Shown here in pieces: positions 61,184-64,000 of a stretch of DNA of 64,000 nucleotides. The notes below the pieces were generated by a model. It was not told where the DNA came from. It saw only the letters and a list, made by a program, of their open reading frames with translations, and ran no database searches. Every line of letters begins with the position of its first letter. Position 1 is the stretch's first letter. The position numbers were made by a program, and so were the translations under genes. This DNA is from Rusavskia elegans (taxonomy: Eukaryota > Ascomycota > Lecanoromycetes > Teloschistales > Teloschistaceae), in the NCBI GenBank assembly GCA_011316305.1, contig SAUG01000006.1, forward strand, positions 310,001 to 374,000, written 5' to 3'.

Positions 61184-64000
61184 TTTTTCTCTTTTTAAAT
61201 AAAATATAAAAGGAAGTAAATATTTTCTAAAACTAAATAGTAATAACGAATAAAGTAAAATAAAAAATAAAAATTTATTTTTATATAATTTATATAAAAG
61301 TAAATAAATCTATTAATAGAAATTCGCTATCGATTACTATAATCTCGAACTTTTTAATTTTCGGAACTTTTCCTTTTAATAATATTATCGATTATTTACT
61401 TTTTAATAGTAATATTAACTATTATAGTATATTATATCTAATCCGGCAACGGTTAAAATTATTATAAAATCTCTATAAAATAATAGATAACAAGTTAATA
61501 AAATAGTAATTATTATTTATAGAAGTAATTACTATCTTTATATAAAAATAAATATTATAAATTAGATTATTCGAGAGGAATATCGTTTATATTAATAGTT
61601 TTATTAATTTATTTCGGGAAACGTTATCTTTTCTAATAATTTCCGGCGTTAAAATATCGAAATTCGTATAAAATACTTCGGTAAATTTAACCGATTTATC
61701 TAAATTATATATCTATAAAAATTTAATATTATTTTTATATAAATAAATCGTTTTTTAGATATATATAACCTATTTTTTTTTAAACGACTAATTTTATTCC
61801 AGCTATATAAAATTTAAACGAATAAATTTTATAGTTTTTATACTAGTAATATTATCCGTCCTTTCGTATACTATATAAATATATAATAAAAATTCGAAAG
61901 TATATATAGTAACTATTTATAGAAGTACTATTAAAGTAAATATCCGTATTTATTTTTATATAGATTATAATCTATAATCGATATAGAATTTCCGTTATAG
62001 ATATAAATTCTATAATTTTTTAGAAAATAAACGGATATAAAAGCTAGAAGTCGTATAGACGATAATTTTATACCGCTTCCTCCTATTCCGCTATAGCTAC
62101 GTTAATCGTTATTAAAATAAATTATAGACCGTAACGTTTTTCCGCCTGATTTCCTATAAAGTAATAGAGGCTTTAATTTTTTAGTTTTATCTTTATCTTT
62201 CTAGTTTACTATTAATAACTTTAATAGATCTAGATACGAAGATAAACTTTCTATAATCTAAACCGAGACCTCGTTAGTAAATATAGTTAAAAAAGAAAAG
62301 GCTAGTAGTCGTTTATTAATTAAATTTCTATTATATATATTGAAGGTTATAAATTCGTTTAACTATATACTTTTATTAAATACTGATTATATATAATTAG
62401 ATTTTTAGCTCGATTCCGTATTTTTTTAGAGATTATTTCTTTTCTTTTTAGTATTTTCGGGCCTAGAAAATATACTATCTTTACTAGCTGCTTCTACTAA
62501 CGCTCGTACGGTTTACTATAAAGCCCGCTATATATATATCTTTAAGATATAGTATATAGTAGTTTAATATTAATTAGACCGATTCTAGAATAAAAAGGAA
62601 CGCGAACGTATAAACTTCGATTTTATTAATAAAAATCGTTCTAGTTTTTAACGGAAGCTTCGGCCCCGTCGAAAGTAATAGATATACTAAAACTAAAAAA
62701 TAGTAGATAGTTATTTAGACTTCGACGTAGCAATATTTAAAATATAATAATTATATTATAAAGGGCGGTTCTATTATATTTCCGCTTTATATTAGAATAT
62801 AAAAAAATTTAATTCGCCGAATTTTCGATTTAAATTTTTCTAATTAAAAAATATATATCGTATATATTCTAGAAGAAAAAACCGTATTAAAAGTAATTAT
62901 TAAATCTTTATTAAATATAATTTTATAAATTAGTAAAAAGCTCCGCTTTAATATTATTTTAGGATTATTTATATCTTTATTTACTTTTTACTTTATAGAA
63001 AATTAACGAAAATAACTTTATTTTAAAATAAATAAAAAATAAAAATATTATATTTAATTTAAAATTAAAATATATTTTAATATATACGAATATATAAAAT
63101 AATAAATAAAACTAAAAATCTAATTAATTTTTCCTTTTTCTAGAAATTTATATTTTATTATTATCTTTTTTACGGAGATTATTTTTAGATATAGATCTAA
63201 ATTTAGGTAAATAATTATTATCTAGATTCTCTGCTAGCTTTAGTTTATAAAGTCTTTTTCGTTTATATTTTCCGTCTAGCAGAAGTTATTTTATAGTAAC
63301 TTTCTTTAATCTTCTATATCTATAAAGTATTTTCTATCTAATAGTAATATTTCTTTTTATAAAATATTTTTTTATATAATTTCTACTAATTAGATATTTA
63401 TTAACTAATTTACTAAAAGATTTTAAAATATATATATTTAAAATCTCCGTTTAAATAACCTTATATAGATTATACTAGTTAACTTCGAATTTTTAAAATT
63501 ATTTAGTTTTAATTAAAACTATATTTCCTTTAATAAAAATATTACTTTTTACTTTTAAATTCTATATCTTTTTATTAGTTTTTTCTCGTACTATTATATC
63601 TCTAAATATTTTAATTCGATCGTATAAAAAAACGATATAGAATTAATTCTTTTATTATATCTTTCCGAAAAAGGGCTAGAAATATTAGTTAGTAGTATCG
63701 GGTTAACGCTATAAAGTAAATAGAAAGATAAAAACCTAATAGTCGTATATATATAAATACGCGAACCTAATCTAAATAAAAATTCTACGTTTTTTTCGGC
63801 TATTCGATATAATATTTAGTAATTATTTTCCTAAAAATTCTATTAAATCTTTTAACCGTACTATTCGTTTATAGATAATAAAATATTATATCTCGATATT
63901 TAACTTCTAGTAGACGGTATATTTTATCTATAGCTAGAATCTAAAGGTTTATATTTCTATTAGTAATAATTTTTTTCGGAAAATTATAATTACGGTAAAT
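60970..64000 (-). mobile_element. element A3: third A-family gypsy element, cut by window end
   Basis: A 214-bp LTR (60970-61183) is followed by sequence colinear with A1 from 16,580 to about 19,440 and with A2 in reverse. In the visible 3 kb I saw no nested insertion. By A2's length the element should end near 68,300. The first flank GTAAT (60965-60969) would be its left target duplication. RIP mutation is strong. Confidence 0.82.

Overview
The window comes from a filamentous ascomycete (Pezizomycotina). A Dothideomycete is my guess, but nothing in the sequence fixes the class. The evidence is short GT-AG introns of about 46-106 nt, compact divergent and convergent gene pairs, proteins of fungal type, and large AT-rich blocks with a clear repeat-induced point mutation (RIP) signature. 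In those blocks CpA/TpG is almost absent, TpA is very common, and CpG is kept.

The left gene island (1-13,347) holds five conserved housekeeping genes: the cohesin loader SCC2/Mis4 (-), RNA polymerase I subunit RPA12 (+), deoxyhypusine hydroxylase (-), the rRNA-processing factor ESF1 (+) and uridine kinase/UPRT-like URK1 (-). I worked out exon structures from splice sites and reading frame. In each case the exon sum is an exact multiple of three.

The block 13,348-57,345 (44 kb) has no intact gene. It reads as one Ty1/copia LTR retrotransposon (D, minus strand; LTRs start TGTCAG and end CTGACA; perfect 5-bp target duplication GGTTA) that became a stack of nested insertions. Inside D sit a Ty3/gypsy element A1 (16,359-31,331), which carries a chromovirus B1 (24,401-31,044), a solo LTR and a SINE, and a gypsy element C (32,484-55,423), which carries B2 (34,007-48,529). 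B2 in turn carries A2 (37,053-44,363), a SINE and a MITE. Each LTR element lying wholly in the window, and the solo LTR, has a 5-bp duplication that is perfect or differs by one C/T. The short elements are three copies of a tRNA-derived SINE (about 426 bp, 14-16 bp duplications) and two copies of a 160-bp hAT-like MITE (8-bp duplications). The B family has a decayed 141-codon reading frame on the strand opposite gag-pol, next to the 3' LTR.

The right gene island (57,346-60,969) holds a GID8-like CTLH protein (+), mitochondrial complex I subunit NDUFS4 (-) and an intron-containing tRNA gene, probably tRNA-Arg (-). After that a third A-family element (A3) begins at 60,970 and runs off the window. 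Before D inserted, URK1 and the GID8-like gene were a divergent pair less than 1 kb apart, so the 44-kb block sits in their shared upstream region.
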